Positions 1 to 6,919 of a stretch of 10,629 bases of DNA are shown here, one piece after another (the first letter of the stretch is position 1; each line of letters begins with the position of its first letter). The DNA is taken from contig JASHUS010000165.1 in assembly GCA_030039865.1 (NCBI GenBank), positions 1-10,629 on the forward strand, in the 5' to 3' direction. The notes below the pieces were generated by a model that worked only from the letters and a program-made list of their open reading frames with translations, did not search any database and was not told the DNA's origin. Position numbers and translations under genes: made by a program. This DNA comes from Thermoplasmata archaeon (GTDB lineage Archaea > Thermoplasmatota > Thermoplasmata > Lutacidiplasmatales > UBA184).

Positions 1-420
1 ATCGGCCAGACGTACGGCCTTCCCGACTTCGGGGACGGGGTCAAGATCGGCACGCGCGGGGGGACCGTGGTGCCCGGACCCGACCAGGTCGACCGCGTGC
101 TCCGGGAGGCCGACGCGCTTCCCGCGCGGGAGTTCGCGGCGCGTTCGCTCGCCGGTCTCGTGCCGCGGGAGCGCGAGTCGATCTCCTGCCTCTACACCAA
201 TTCCCCCGACCGGGACTTTCTGATCGGCGCGCACCCGCGACATCCCGAGGTCGTGGTCGTGAGCGCGTGCTCGGGTCACGGGTTCAAGTTCACCAGCGTC
301 GTCGGAGAGGTCGCGGCCCGGCTCGCCCGGCACGAGCCGACGGGATTCGACCTGTCGTCGTTCGACCCGGCGCGCTTCGGGTCGACGGGCTCCCGCCCAG
401 CGACTCCACCGTTAAAGTAG
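1..420 (+). CDS. Sarcosine oxidase / N-methyl-L-tryptophan oxidase-like flavoenzyme, C-terminal part
   Basis: The reading frame is open from base 1 to the TAG at 418-420, so only the last 139 residues are present; the start and the N-terminal FAD-binding Rossmann motif lie outside the window. The fragment matches the C-terminal half of the monomeric sarcosine oxidase family: YGLPDFGDGVKIG near its start, CLYTNSPD (Cys codon 187-189) and CSGHGFKF (Lys codon 286-288). In characterised family members the cysteine of the CLYTNTP motif carries the covalent flavin, and the lysine of GHGFKF binds the substrate carboxylate; both are kept here. The enzymes oxidise N-methyl amino acids with O2, releasing formaldehyde and H2O2. 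Substrate is inferred only at family level, because the substrate-side residues are upstream. An internal GTG at 67 is not a real start, since the homologous sequence continues to the left of it. Confidence 0.85.
   Translation: MGQTYGLPDFGDGVKIGTRGGTVVPGPDQVDRVLREADALPAREFAARSLAGLVPRERESISCLYTNSPDRDFLIGAHPRHPEVVVVSACSGHGFKFTSVVGEVAARLARHEPTGFDLSSFDPARFGSTGSRPATPPLK
411..420 (+). promoter_or_regulatory. TATA-like promoter element for the secreted protein gene
   Basis: GTTAAAGTAG overlaps the stop codon of the flavoenzyme gene and lies about 43 bases before the ATG at 459. Initiation about 25 bases downstream would give a short leader that includes the ribosome binding site at 447-453. A second AT-rich candidate, GTATAT at 427-432, would start transcription after the ribosome binding site and is less likely. 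Assignment is by resemblance to elements ahead of other genes in the window. Confidence 0.4.
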
Positions 421-446
421 CCCGACGTATATCCGTCGCCTCTCGT

Positions 447-453
447 GAGGTGA
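447..453 (+). promoter_or_regulatory. Ribosome binding site GAGGTGA
   Basis: GAGGTGA is a full match to the anti-Shine-Dalgarno end of 16S rRNA and sits 5 bases before the ATG at 459. It decides the start of the secreted protein against the longer open frame reaching back to 267 and the second ATG at 465. Confidence 0.75.
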
Positions 454-458
454 CCGCG

Positions 459-1592
459 ATGAGGATGAGTACTTGGATCGCGTTCGGCGTCTCGTTCGTC
501 TTCGTCCTTTCTGCCCTCGGCATGGCGACGGCCCAGTCGGTGCCGGCCCCCGGGGCCCCGGCCGGCGCGTCGGCGGCCGAGCCGTCGACCGGTTCGAGCG
601 TGCCCGCCCCGCACCCGGATCCGATCCCGGTGTCGGGCGCGCCGCCACAGCTCGTCGTCTCCCATTGGTGGGCCGGCAGCGCGCTCTCCACGTCGGCCGC
701 GAACGTTTCCGCCGGTCAGGTCTCCGTGCAGATCACGATACCGGCGGCGAACATCTCCGCCGAGACCCGGCAGTTCTACTACGTTCTCCTCTCCGTCTGG
801 GACAACGCCGGATCCTACGATCAGATCGGCCTCTCCAACACGTTCGGGAGCTGGGGCTTCACGTACTCGTACACGACCTACTGTGCGAGCGGCTACTACT
901 ACGATCCCGACTACTTCACCCTCGCCCCGGGCGCGACGTACACCTTCACGATGGCCTTCTCGGCCGGGACCCTGTACTACTACGTCTACCAGGGGGAGAC
1001 GTTCATCGGCGGATTATCCGCCGCGACCGGCGGAACCGCGTTCGACGTCTCCTCGTTCTACAGCTGCGACAATCTGACCTACTACGACTTCACGGACTAC
1101 GAGGAGGTGTACTACACGCACCAGGTCGCACCGGACTTCTCCTTCCTCTTCACCGGCACGCAGGTCGACGGCAAGGCGCCGTCCCTGGGGAAGTTCGAGA
1201 CGCCGGGGACCCCGTCCCGCGTCCACCTCACCGTCAGCCGGACCCTCACCGCGATCGACAACGAGCTCTTCGAGATGCTCTACACGGGCACTTCGTCCGG
1301 GCTCGTCTATCTACCGGCGGGCACGACCACGTACCACTTTTCCGTCGAGGCCGCGCGCCTGTTCGGCACGTCGTACCTGTCGAGCTGTCCGGCCACGACC
1401 ACCGGTTGGTCGATCAGCGGCTGGGCCGGCACCCCGTCGCCCTCGTTCACTACGATCGAGACGCTCCACATCAGCCCCTCGGCCGCCCCGGGAACGTATC
1501 TCGAGTACCTGAGCGCGTACGATTCTCGCTCCGGCGACCCGGGCTGCTCCGGTGAGTCGACGTTCGTGACGCTCGAGGTCGTGCTGACCTAG
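459..1592 (+). CDS. Secreted tyrosine-rich beta-sandwich protein, unknown function
   Basis: The 377-residue product starts with a Sec-type signal peptide (hydrophobic residues about 6-22, likely cleavage after ATA at 23-25), then a Pro/Ala/Ser linker to about residue 63. The mature part is rich in Ser, Thr, Gly and aromatic residues in alternating, beta-strand-like patterns. A tyrosine-dense region (residues 107-220, with runs such as GYYYDPDY and LYYYVY) resembles a jelly-roll or concanavalin-like sandwich. Four cysteines (142, 203, 310, 363) could form two disulfides, and NVS, NIS and NLT (82, 98, 205) are possible N-glycosylation sites. No catalytic motif, lipobox or C-terminal membrane anchor is visible, so it is probably released or held by other surface proteins. 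I do not recognise the family. A carbohydrate-binding or acid-protease-like role is only a guess from the fold impression. Confidence 0.8.
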   Translation: MRMSTWIAFGVSFVFVLSALGMATAQSVPAPGAPAGASAAEPSTGSSVPAPHPDPIPVSGAPPQLVVSHWWAGSALSTSAANVSAGQVSVQITIPAANISAETRQFYYVLLSVWDNAGSYDQIGLSNTFGSWGFTYSYTTYCASGYYYDPDYFTLAPGATYTFTMAFSAGTLYYYVYQGETFIGGLSAATGGTAFDVSSFYSCDNLTYYDFTDYEEVYYTHQVAPDFSFLFTGTQVDGKAPSLGKFETPGTPSRVHLTVSRTLTAIDNELFEMLYTGTSSGLVYLPAGTTTYHFSVEAARLFGTSYLSSCPATTTGWSISGWAGTPSPSFTTIETLHISPSAAPGTYLEYLSAYDSRSGDPGCSGESTFVTLEVVLT

Positions 1593-1615
1593 CGGACGCG
1601 GCCTCCTCGGCGCTC

Positions 1616-1625
1616 GGTTAGATAC
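1616..1625 (+). promoter_or_regulatory. TATA-like promoter element for the alpha/beta hydrolase gene
   Basis: GGTTAGATAC is centred about 33 bases before the ATG at 1653, so the transcript would begin within a few bases of the start codon. It resembles the GTTAGCGATAC element ahead of the dienelactone hydrolase gene. Confidence 0.5.
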
Positions 1626-1652
1626 CCGTCCGGTTTGCCCGGCGCAGGTGCG

Positions 1653-2528
1653 ATGCGCGATCACGTGGTGCGACAGCCCGACGGACGCGAGCTCGCCGTG
1701 CGGGAGGACGGGGACCCTACCGGTCGCCCCGTGTTCTCGTTCCACGGGACTCCGGGCTCTCGGCTCCTTTATCCGCCGCACGTCGCCGATGCGCGGGCTC
1801 GAGGCATCCGCCTCATCGGCTACGACCGCCCGGGGTACGGTGGGTCGACCCCGAGGCGGGGCCGTCGGATGGCCGACGTCGCGACCGACGTCGGCGCCAT
1901 CGCGGACTCGCTCGGGATCGAGCGGTTCGGGATCTGGGGCCACTCGGGCGGCGGCGCGCCGGCCCTCGCGTGCGCGGCCTTGCTACCCGGCCGAGTCGTC
2001 GCGGCGTCCTCGCTCGCCGGCGTCGCGCCGTTGAACGGTACGGGCTTCGACCCGCTCGCCGGGATGGGAGCGGCGAACCTCGAGGACTTCCGGCTCATGA
2101 TGAGCGACCGCGTGGCGTGGGAGGCGAAGACCGAGAGCGACGCGCGCGAGCTGGCCCATGCGGGTCCCGATGAGATGCGGCAGATGCTGGATAGCCTGCT
2201 CTCCGACGTCGACCGACCGGTGCTCACCCCCGAGCTGTTGGACTTCTTTCAGACCCAAGGAGGCGAAGGACTGCGGAACGGAGCGGCGGGCATGCGCGAC
2301 GACAACCTGAGCGACGTCGAGCCCTGGGGATTCGAACTCTCGACGATCCGCGGACCCGTGCAGGTCTGGCACGGCGTGCACGACCGGTTCGTTCCGTTCG
2401 CCCACGGTCAGTGGCTCGCGACCCACGTGCCCCATGCGGAAGCGCATCTCGAGCCGGAGGAAGGGCACTTGACACTCTACCGGGGGCGGATCCCCGAGGT
2501 CCACGCATGGATCCTGTCGAAGTTCTGA
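1653..2528 (+). CDS. Alpha/beta hydrolase
   Basis: The 291-residue protein has the standard alpha/beta-hydrolase order: an HGTPGS oxyanion-hole loop at 31-36, YDRPGYGGS at 57-65, the nucleophile elbow GHSGGG with Ser98, the acid Asp244 in HDRFVP and the base His272 in EEGHLTLY. All three triad residues are present, so it should be an active soluble hydrolase, for example an esterase, lactonase or proline iminopeptidase-like enzyme. The cap region (about 125-225) is not diagnostic and the substrate cannot be named. The ATG at 1653 is preferred over an in-frame TTG at 1635 because the TATA-like element at 1616-1625 would place transcription initiation after the TTG, and the protein aligns naturally from MRDHVV. 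The thioredoxin-like gene begins 37 bases after its stop, so the two may be cotranscribed. Confidence 0.88.
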   Translation: MRDHVVRQPDGRELAVREDGDPTGRPVFSFHGTPGSRLLYPPHVADARARGIRLIGYDRPGYGGSTPRRGRRMADVATDVGAIADSLGIERFGIWGHSGGGAPALACAALLPGRVVAASSLAGVAPLNGTGFDPLAGMGAANLEDFRLMMSDRVAWEAKTESDARELAHAGPDEMRQMLDSLLSDVDRPVLTPELLDFFQTQGGEGLRNGAAGMRDDNLSDVEPWGFELSTIRGPVQVWHGVHDRFVPFAHGQWLATHVPHAEAHLEPEEGHLTLYRGRIPEVHAWILSKF

Positions 2529-2565
2529 GTCGGAGACCTCGGAGGCCGGGCGTCCCGGGGGTCCC

Positions 2566-2943
2566 ATGACCGAGCGTACCTGGACCGCCACCGGCCTTCC
2601 GGTGCTGGGCGCGGGGGACTTCTCGGGCACCCGGCTCGAGCGGCCCGGCCTCGCCGTCGTGTGCTTCGGCGCGACCTGGTGCCCCCCCACGCGCCGATTC
2701 ATGGCGAAGTTCGTCGCGGAACGCGGCCGGATGAACGGCGAGCTGATGATCGCGGACATCACCGACCTCGAGAGTCCTCTCTGGGACACGTTCCGCATCG
2801 AAATCACCCCGACGGTCGTCGTGTTCCGGGACGGCGAGGCACGCCAGCGGGTCGACGGCAAGCGGATGATCGGCATCACCGCCGCGGCGCTCGCGAAGCT
2901 CCGGGACGAGCTCGGGCCCCGAGCGCCCGGGGCGCGGAAGTAG
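2566..2943 (+). CDS. Thioredoxin-fold protein with a CPPT active site
   Basis: This 125-residue protein has the thioredoxin layout: a beta strand running into FGATWCPPT (residues 34-42), a helix, then ITPTVVVFRDG with the cis-proline at Pro82. The active site is Cys39-Pro-Pro-Thr42: the attacking cysteine is kept but the resolving cysteine of the usual CxxC is threonine. A second cysteine, Cys33, lies six residues upstream in the preceding strand. It therefore should not work as an ordinary dithiol reductase. Thioredoxin-fold proteins with CxxS or CxxT sites often act by monothiol chemistry, such as glutathione-type mixed disulfides, peroxide reduction or isomerase-like capture of partners. 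There is no signal peptide, so it is likely cytoplasmic. It follows the alpha/beta hydrolase by 37 bases and converges with the aminopeptidase-like gene 38 bases downstream. Confidence 0.82.
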   Translation: MTERTWTATGLPVLGAGDFSGTRLERPGLAVVCFGATWCPPTRRFMAKFVAERGRMNGELMIADITDLESPLWDTFRIEITPTVVVFRDGEARQRVDGKRMIGITAAALAKLRDELGPRAPGARK

Positions 2944-2981
2944 GCTCGGCCGCGCGGGAGTCCGACGGTTTCGTGGGTCGG

Positions 2982-4085
2982 CTAGTGCGGGAGCGGTACG
3001 CGCTTCCCGTCGATCTCGACCTTCGCGCCGGCGACGATCGCCCAGCCGAAGAAGTTCGCTGCGTTCTTGCCGCCGAGATTCCGGTTGCCCCCCACGGAGA
3101 CCATGACCGTTCCGGCCTCGAGGTCCTCGACCTGGGGCGTGTTGTGGAGCTCGGGATTCAGCCCGAAGGAGAGGAAGCCGGGCTGGTCGCGGCCCTTGCG
3201 GGCCTTCGCGAACGGGCCGTCGAACCGCTCCGCCCCGGTGTCGAACTTCGCGCTCTTCAGCTTGCCGCCGGCGAACTCGAACACCGCGCCGGTGGCGGAC
3301 CCATCGTCGTAGTAGCACGTGCGGTTCGCGACGATCGTGCCGTCCGCCACGGACTCGTCGAGGCTCGTCCGGACGGAGCCGGCCGGCAGGTTCGCGAGGA
3401 TGTCGAACGGCCGCTTCTTGTCGCCGACCGCGGGACGGCCGGAGTAGACGTACACCGGTCGCCGCGCGAGGCCGAGCGTGAGGTCCGTGCCGTTCGGGTG
3501 GGTGATGTGAACGCGGCGTCCTGCGCGGAGCCGCTTCGCGATCGGCGCGGCCCGCCGCTCGAGCTCTTCGGGCGGCACGAGCGACGCGGCCGCGATCTGG
3601 TCGAGCCAGCTCTGCTGGTCGACGTCGTAGGCCACGGAGAGCGTCGGGAACGGCCGGCCCAGCTCGAGCCGTAGCCCCCGCAGGCCCGACTTCCGGGCCG
3701 CGGCGTACCAGCCGTCGTTGAACCGGAACGCTTCGTCGAGTCGCTTCTCGGGGACCGCGTTGAGCCGCACCCGGTCGCCGGGCCCCCACATGTGGATGTA
3801 AACGTTCGTCTTGCCGAGCGCCGCCCACTCGTGGGACGCCGCGGTGCCCAGGATCTTGCTCTGGCCGTTCGCGATCGCGTCCCAGTACGCGTCCTCGTCC
3901 TCGTAGAGCACCATCGGCAGCGCCTTCAACCGGCGCGCCTCGCGCGCGAGGGCGATCGCCCAGGGCAGCGTGTGCGGCCAGGCCTCGATGGTGACGCGTT
4001 CGCCGGCCTTGACCTTGAGATTCTTGGTGAGGATCGATCGGGCGACCTTGGCCGCGTTCGGGGCGGCAGACTTTTCGCTCGCCAT
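2982..4085 (-). CDS. M29 aminopeptidase-like protein, probably lacking the metal site
   Basis: The 367-residue product has the length and layout of the M29 (AmpS/aminopeptidase T) family: an N-terminal domain starting with a helix and VKAGERVTIEA, then a C-terminal domain with LPAGSV (233-238), SFGLNPEL (306-313), GTVMVSVGGN (325-334) and GGKNAANFFGWAIV (338-351). Known M29 peptidases bind two metals through the Glu of LPxGE, a later Glu, the His of the VHIALG segment, a Tyr, and the His and Asp of an HWD motif. Here the first Glu is Ser237, the VHIALG segment reads VMVSVG, and HWD reads GWA, so most ligands seem lost. It may be a non-peptidase relative or a dead paralogue. No ribosome binding site precedes the ATG; a TATA-like element centred about 27 bases upstream suggests a leaderless mRNA. 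Confidence 0.75.
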   Translation of the reverse strand: MASEKSAAPNAAKVARSILTKNLKVKAGERVTIEAWPHTLPWAIALAREARRLKALPMVLYEDEDAYWDAIANGQSKILGTAASHEWAALGKTNVYIHMWGPGDRVRLNAVPEKRLDEAFRFNDGWYAAARKSGLRGLRLELGRPFPTLSVAYDVDQQSWLDQIAAASLVPPEELERRAAPIAKRLRAGRRVHITHPNGTDLTLGLARRPVYVYSGRPAVGDKKRPFDILANLPAGSVRTSLDESVADGTIVANRTCYYDDGSATGAVFEFAGGKLKSAKFDTGAERFDGPFAKARKGRDQPGFLSFGLNPELHNTPQVEDLEAGTVMVSVGGNRNLGGKNAANFFGWAIVAGAKVEIDGKRVPLPH

Positions 4086-4106
4086 GCCCGGCGAAGGCGT
4101 CGCTTC

Positions 4107-4116
4107 TACTTATCCA
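4107..4116 (-). promoter_or_regulatory. TATA-like promoter of the M29-like gene
   Basis: On the minus strand the sequence reads GGATAAGTAG within an otherwise GC-rich stretch, centred about 27 bases ahead of the ATG at 4085. With the usual archaeal TATA-to-start distance of about 25 bases, transcription would begin at or next to the A of the start codon. Confidence 0.55.
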
Positions 4117-4236
4117 ATCTCCACGGCCTGGGAGCCTCGGTCCCCACACCGCTCGCCGACGGGCCCCGCGGTCCGATCACGCGGAAGACCCCGATGCGCG
4201 GGAGGGGCGATTGATCTTCGGCGGGTACGGGAGCCG

Positions 4237-6153
4237 CTACTGCCGGATCAGCGCGACGAAGCGGGGGTCGTCGCGCAGCGAATCGAAGAATATGCCCCGG
4301 TACCAGAGCCAGAGCAGTGCGTCGCCCTCGCGGTAGTCCTTCTCGAGGAGGTCGAGCGCGCGGTCCTTCTCGCCGATCGCGGCGTACAACATCGCGAGGT
4401 AACCGTCCGAGGTGTAGCCGGTGCCGCGGCCGCCCTCGACGTCCGCGATCACGCCCCGGGCCTGCTCCGGGCGACCGACGAGCGCGTTCAGGAGTGCCAG
4501 ATCGAATCGGGAGTCCCAGTCCGGATCGGTCAGGGGCGTGTCGGCCTCCCGGACCGCCTCGGCGCGTCGGCCCGCCGCGAGGTAGGCGAACCCGAGGACC
4601 GTGTGGTTGAGGACCCGGGTCGGCTCGCGGTCCCGCTCGGCCTCGAGGTTCCGCAGGGCGGGCTCGAAGTTTCCCATCTCGAGCTCGATCCAGGCGACCG
4701 GCGAGTACCGCTGGCTCCCGGGGTCGAGCCGGAGGTTCAGCTCGGCGACCTCTCGGGCCCGAGCGAACTCCTCGAGCGAGATCAGGAGGAGGGTGTAGTA
4801 GCGATACGCGTCGACGTTGTTGGGGTTGAGCGCGATCGCGCGCTCGAACTCCTCCCGGGAGCGGGCCCAATCGTGGTCGAACTGCAGTGCGATGTTCCCG
4901 AGGGTGGAGTGCGCGTCCGAGGACTCCGGGTCGAGGGCCAGCGCCCGCGCCGCGAGCTCGCGCGCCCGGGGCATGACCTCGCGCAGCGGCGCGAAGTCGC
5001 CGGCCATCCGGACGTAGAGGTTCCCCCAGGCCGCGTAGGCCTCGGCGAAGTTCGGATCCAGTTCCGTCGCGCGTTGGAACCAGCGCGCCGCGTCGGTCGC
5101 GTCCTTGACGAGGAATCCGACGGAATCGGCGAGCCCCCGCAGGTACATCTCGTAGGCCTGCGAGTTCTCGGTGGGCACTCGGCGCGTGCCCATCCCGCTC
5201 CGGCGCGCGATGTCCAGGCGCAGCGCCTCAGCCGTCCGGTCCGCGATGTCGGCCTGGACGGCGAAGACGTCGTCGATCTCGCGGTTGTAGCTGTTCGACC
5301 AGATGTGCCCCTGCGTGGGGACGTCGATCAGCTGCAGCGTGATCCGGATCCGGTTGCCAGACTTGCGGACGCTCCCTTCCAGGACGGTATCGACCTTGAG
5401 CTCGGTCGCGATCTGGTCGATCGACTTCGGGTTCGACTTGTACGGGATCACCGAGGTCCGGGCGATCACGCTCAGGCCGGGGACCTGCGAAAGGACCGAG
5501 ATCAGCTCGTCCGTGAGACCGTCCGCGAAGTAACTGTCGGCCGGGTCCGGGCTGATGTTCGAGAGCGGGAGGACGGCGAGGTGCCGGCCGCCCGAGGCCC
5601 CGCGATCCGCGGCGGCCCCCGGGCGGGCGGGTACGGTCGCACCGACGCGGTAGATCGGCACCGCGACGCGGATGTTCTTGAGGTCCTGCGGGGGCATCCG
5701 CACGAACGGGACGGCGACCTTGTTCTGCACCTGGTCGTACACCTGCTGGCTGATGCAGATCCCCTCGGGCTCGGCGAGGGGCTCGATCCGCGAGGCGATG
5801 TTCACGACGTCGCCGAGCACGTCGCCGCCGGTCTCCACGACGTCGCCGACGTGGATCCCGATCCGCACGCGGACCTGCCAGCGGTCGACGGCGGCGGCGT
5901 TGTACTCGCGCAGGACGCGCTGGATCTCGAGCGCGCAGAGCGTCGCATCGAGCGCGCTGTCGAACTCGACCAGGAACGCGTCCCCGACCGTCTTCACCTC
6001 GCGGCCGCGGAACTTCTCGAAGACCGGCCGCAGGAGGCGGTTGTGGCGTCCCAGGACCTCGAGCGCGGTCGCCTCGTCGGCCTGGGCGAGGGCCGAGTAC
6101 CCGACCATGTCCGTGAACATGATCGCAGCGAGGCGACGGGAGCCCGCAGCCAT
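4237..6153 (-). CDS. Class III adenylate cyclase fused to TolB-like domain and TPR repeats
   Basis: The 638-residue protein has three parts. Residues about 8-170 are a class III nucleotidyl cyclase with the full catalytic set: metal-binding Asp15 (FTDMVGYS) and Asp58 (VKTVGDAF), adenine-selecting Lys54 and Asp111, and Asn118 and Arg122 in VVNIASR. It should make cAMP from ATP, probably as a homodimer. Residues about 190-315 are a TolB N-terminal-like domain (HLAVLPLSN, YFADGLTDEL, VLEGSVRKSGNRIRITLQL). Residues about 330-620 are TPR repeats, for example RWFQRATELDPNFAEAY and EFERAIALNPNNVDAY. There is no signal peptide or membrane segment, so it is cytosolic. This architecture is widespread in soil bacteria, so acquisition by transfer is plausible if the host is an archaeon. 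Its promoter gives a leaderless start. The effector of the cAMP and the input to the TPRs are not in the window. Confidence 0.92.
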   Translation of the reverse strand: MAAGSRRLAAIMFTDMVGYSALAQADEATALEVLGRHNRLLRPVFEKFRGREVKTVGDAFLVEFDSALDATLCALEIQRVLREYNAAAVDRWQVRVRIGIHVGDVVETGGDVLGDVVNIASRIEPLAEPEGICISQQVYDQVQNKVAVPFVRMPPQDLKNIRVAVPIYRVGATVPARPGAAADRGASGGRHLAVLPLSNISPDPADSYFADGLTDELISVLSQVPGLSVIARTSVIPYKSNPKSIDQIATELKVDTVLEGSVRKSGNRIRITLQLIDVPTQGHIWSNSYNREIDDVFAVQADIADRTAEALRLDIARRSGMGTRRVPTENSQAYEMYLRGLADSVGFLVKDATDAARWFQRATELDPNFAEAYAAWGNLYVRMAGDFAPLREVMPRARELAARALALDPESSDAHSTLGNIALQFDHDWARSREEFERAIALNPNNVDAYRYYTLLLISLEEFARAREVAELNLRLDPGSQRYSPVAWIELEMGNFEPALRNLEAERDREPTRVLNHTVLGFAYLAAGRRAEAVREADTPLTDPDWDSRFDLALLNALVGRPEQARGVIADVEGGRGTGYTSDGYLAMLYAAIGEKDRALDLLEKDYREGDALLWLWYRGIFFDSLRDDPRFVALIRQ

Positions 6154-6172
6154 GTACCCGAAGTCGCGAGCG

Positions 6173-6182
6173 GAAAGTTAAG
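6173..6182 (-). promoter_or_regulatory. TATA-like promoter of the cyclase gene
   Basis: On the minus strand this reads GCTTAACTTT-like sequence centred about 24-25 bases before the ATG at 6153, with no ribosome binding site between, which fits a leaderless transcript. The partly symmetrical TTAA core could also serve the divergent glycosylase gene, whose own upstream region has no clear TATA element. Confidence 0.5.
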
Positions 6183-6241
6183 CCCTAGCCCGACTTTCGA
6201 GGGGGTCGAGGCGGAACGGCTCCGGCGGGAGGCGTGCCGTC

Positions 6242-6246
6242 GGAGG
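6242..6246 (+). promoter_or_regulatory. Candidate ribosome binding site of the glycosylase gene
   Basis: GGAGG ends 11 bases before the ATG at 6258. The spacing is a little long but usable. It supports the ATG over an in-frame GTG at 6234, which would put the site inside the coding sequence. Confidence 0.45.
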
Positions 6247-6257
6247 CAGGCGACCGG

Positions 6258-6830
6258 ATGAACCGTTGTCCGTGGGCGCAGGGCGGCGATCCGGTGATGC
6301 AGAAGTACCACGACGTCGAGTGGGGAACCCCGGTCCACGACGATCGTCGTCACTTCGAGTTCCTGATCCTCGAAGGCGCCCAGGCCGGCCTCAGCTGGTC
6401 GGTCGTGCTCAACAAGCGCGCGGGCTACGAGCGCGCCTTCCTCGGCTTCGACCCCGCGAAGGTCGCGCGTTTCTCCCCGAGCCGCGTGGAGAAGCTCGTT
6501 CAAGATCCCGGGATCGTGCGCAACCGGCGAAAGATCGAATCGGCGGTATCGAACGCACGCGCCTTCCTCCGGATCCAGAAGGAGTTCGACCGCTTCGACG
6601 CCTATTGCTGGAAGTTCGTCGACGGGCGACCTCGCCAGAACGCCTGGAAGTCCTGGCGACAGGTCCCCGCGACCACGCGCGAGTCCGACGCCTTCAGCGA
6701 CGATCTGCAGGAGCGCGGGTTCCGCTTCGTCGGCTCGACCGTGATCTACGCCCACATGCAGGCCGTAGGGATGGTGAACGACCACACGGTCGACTGCTTC
6801 CGCTACGACGAGGTCCGACGCCTGTCCTGA
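6258..6830 (+). CDS. tag: DNA-3-methyladenine glycosylase I
   Basis: The product (190 residues, close to the 187 of E. coli Tag) removes 3-methyladenine from alkylated DNA, starting base excision repair in the cytoplasm. It begins MNRCPW as family members do. The structural zinc ligands known for Tag are all present: Cys4, His18 (KYHDVEWG), His176 and Cys180 (NDHTVDCF). The base-binding pocket motif ILEGAQAGLSW at 37-47 contains the conserved Glu39, and the helix-hairpin-helix region NRRKIESAVSNA follows in mid-protein. Nothing is missing, so it should be active. It is transcribed divergently from the cyclase with 104 bases between the starts. It has no evident operon partner; the next gene downstream has its own regulatory region. 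A TTTT run at 6873-6876, 43 bases after the stop, could end transcription. Confidence 0.95.
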   Translation: MNRCPWAQGGDPVMQKYHDVEWGTPVHDDRRHFEFLILEGAQAGLSWSVVLNKRAGYERAFLGFDPAKVARFSPSRVEKLVQDPGIVRNRRKIESAVSNARAFLRIQKEFDRFDAYCWKFVDGRPRQNAWKSWRQVPATTRESDAFSDDLQERGFRFVGSTVIYAHMQAVGMVNDHTVDCFRYDEVRRLS

Positions 6831-6892
6831 GCGCGACCGTCGGGATCGACCTCGCTGCGTGGCCCCTCGAGGTTTTGGAGGGCCCTTACAAT

Positions 6893-6919
6893 CAGATTAT
6901 TCAGAATATTCAGAGTACG
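6893..6919 (+). repeat. Three tandem 9-base repeats
   Basis: The units are CAGATTATT, CAGAATATT and CAGAGTACG, with the CAGA start kept in all three. A 9-base period is a little under one helical turn, so three proteins or subunits could bind in a row on nearby faces. The third copy overlaps the left arm of the inverted repeat at 6913-6929. Confidence 0.6.

Noticed and set aside
1635..1652. TTG at 1635 as the alpha/beta hydrolase start
   Set aside because: Rare start codon lying between the TATA-like element and the expected transcription start; the ATG at 1653 is better placed.
2224..4149. A 641-codon minus-strand frame over the M29-like gene and the thioredoxin-like gene
   Set aside because: Arg/Pro-rich shadow frame crossing two well-supported genes on different strands.
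6234..6257. GTG at 6234 as the glycosylase start
   Set aside because: Family members begin at the MxRCPW motif, which matches the ATG at 6258, and the GGAGG site would otherwise be inside the gene.
3970..6261. A 763-codon plus-strand frame over the cyclase gene
   Set aside because: It is antisense to a protein with all cyclase catalytic residues, TolB-like and TPR domains; its own translation has no recognisable features.
6893..6919. CRISPR-like array
   Set aside because: The 9-base units are contiguous without spacers and far too short for CRISPR repeats.
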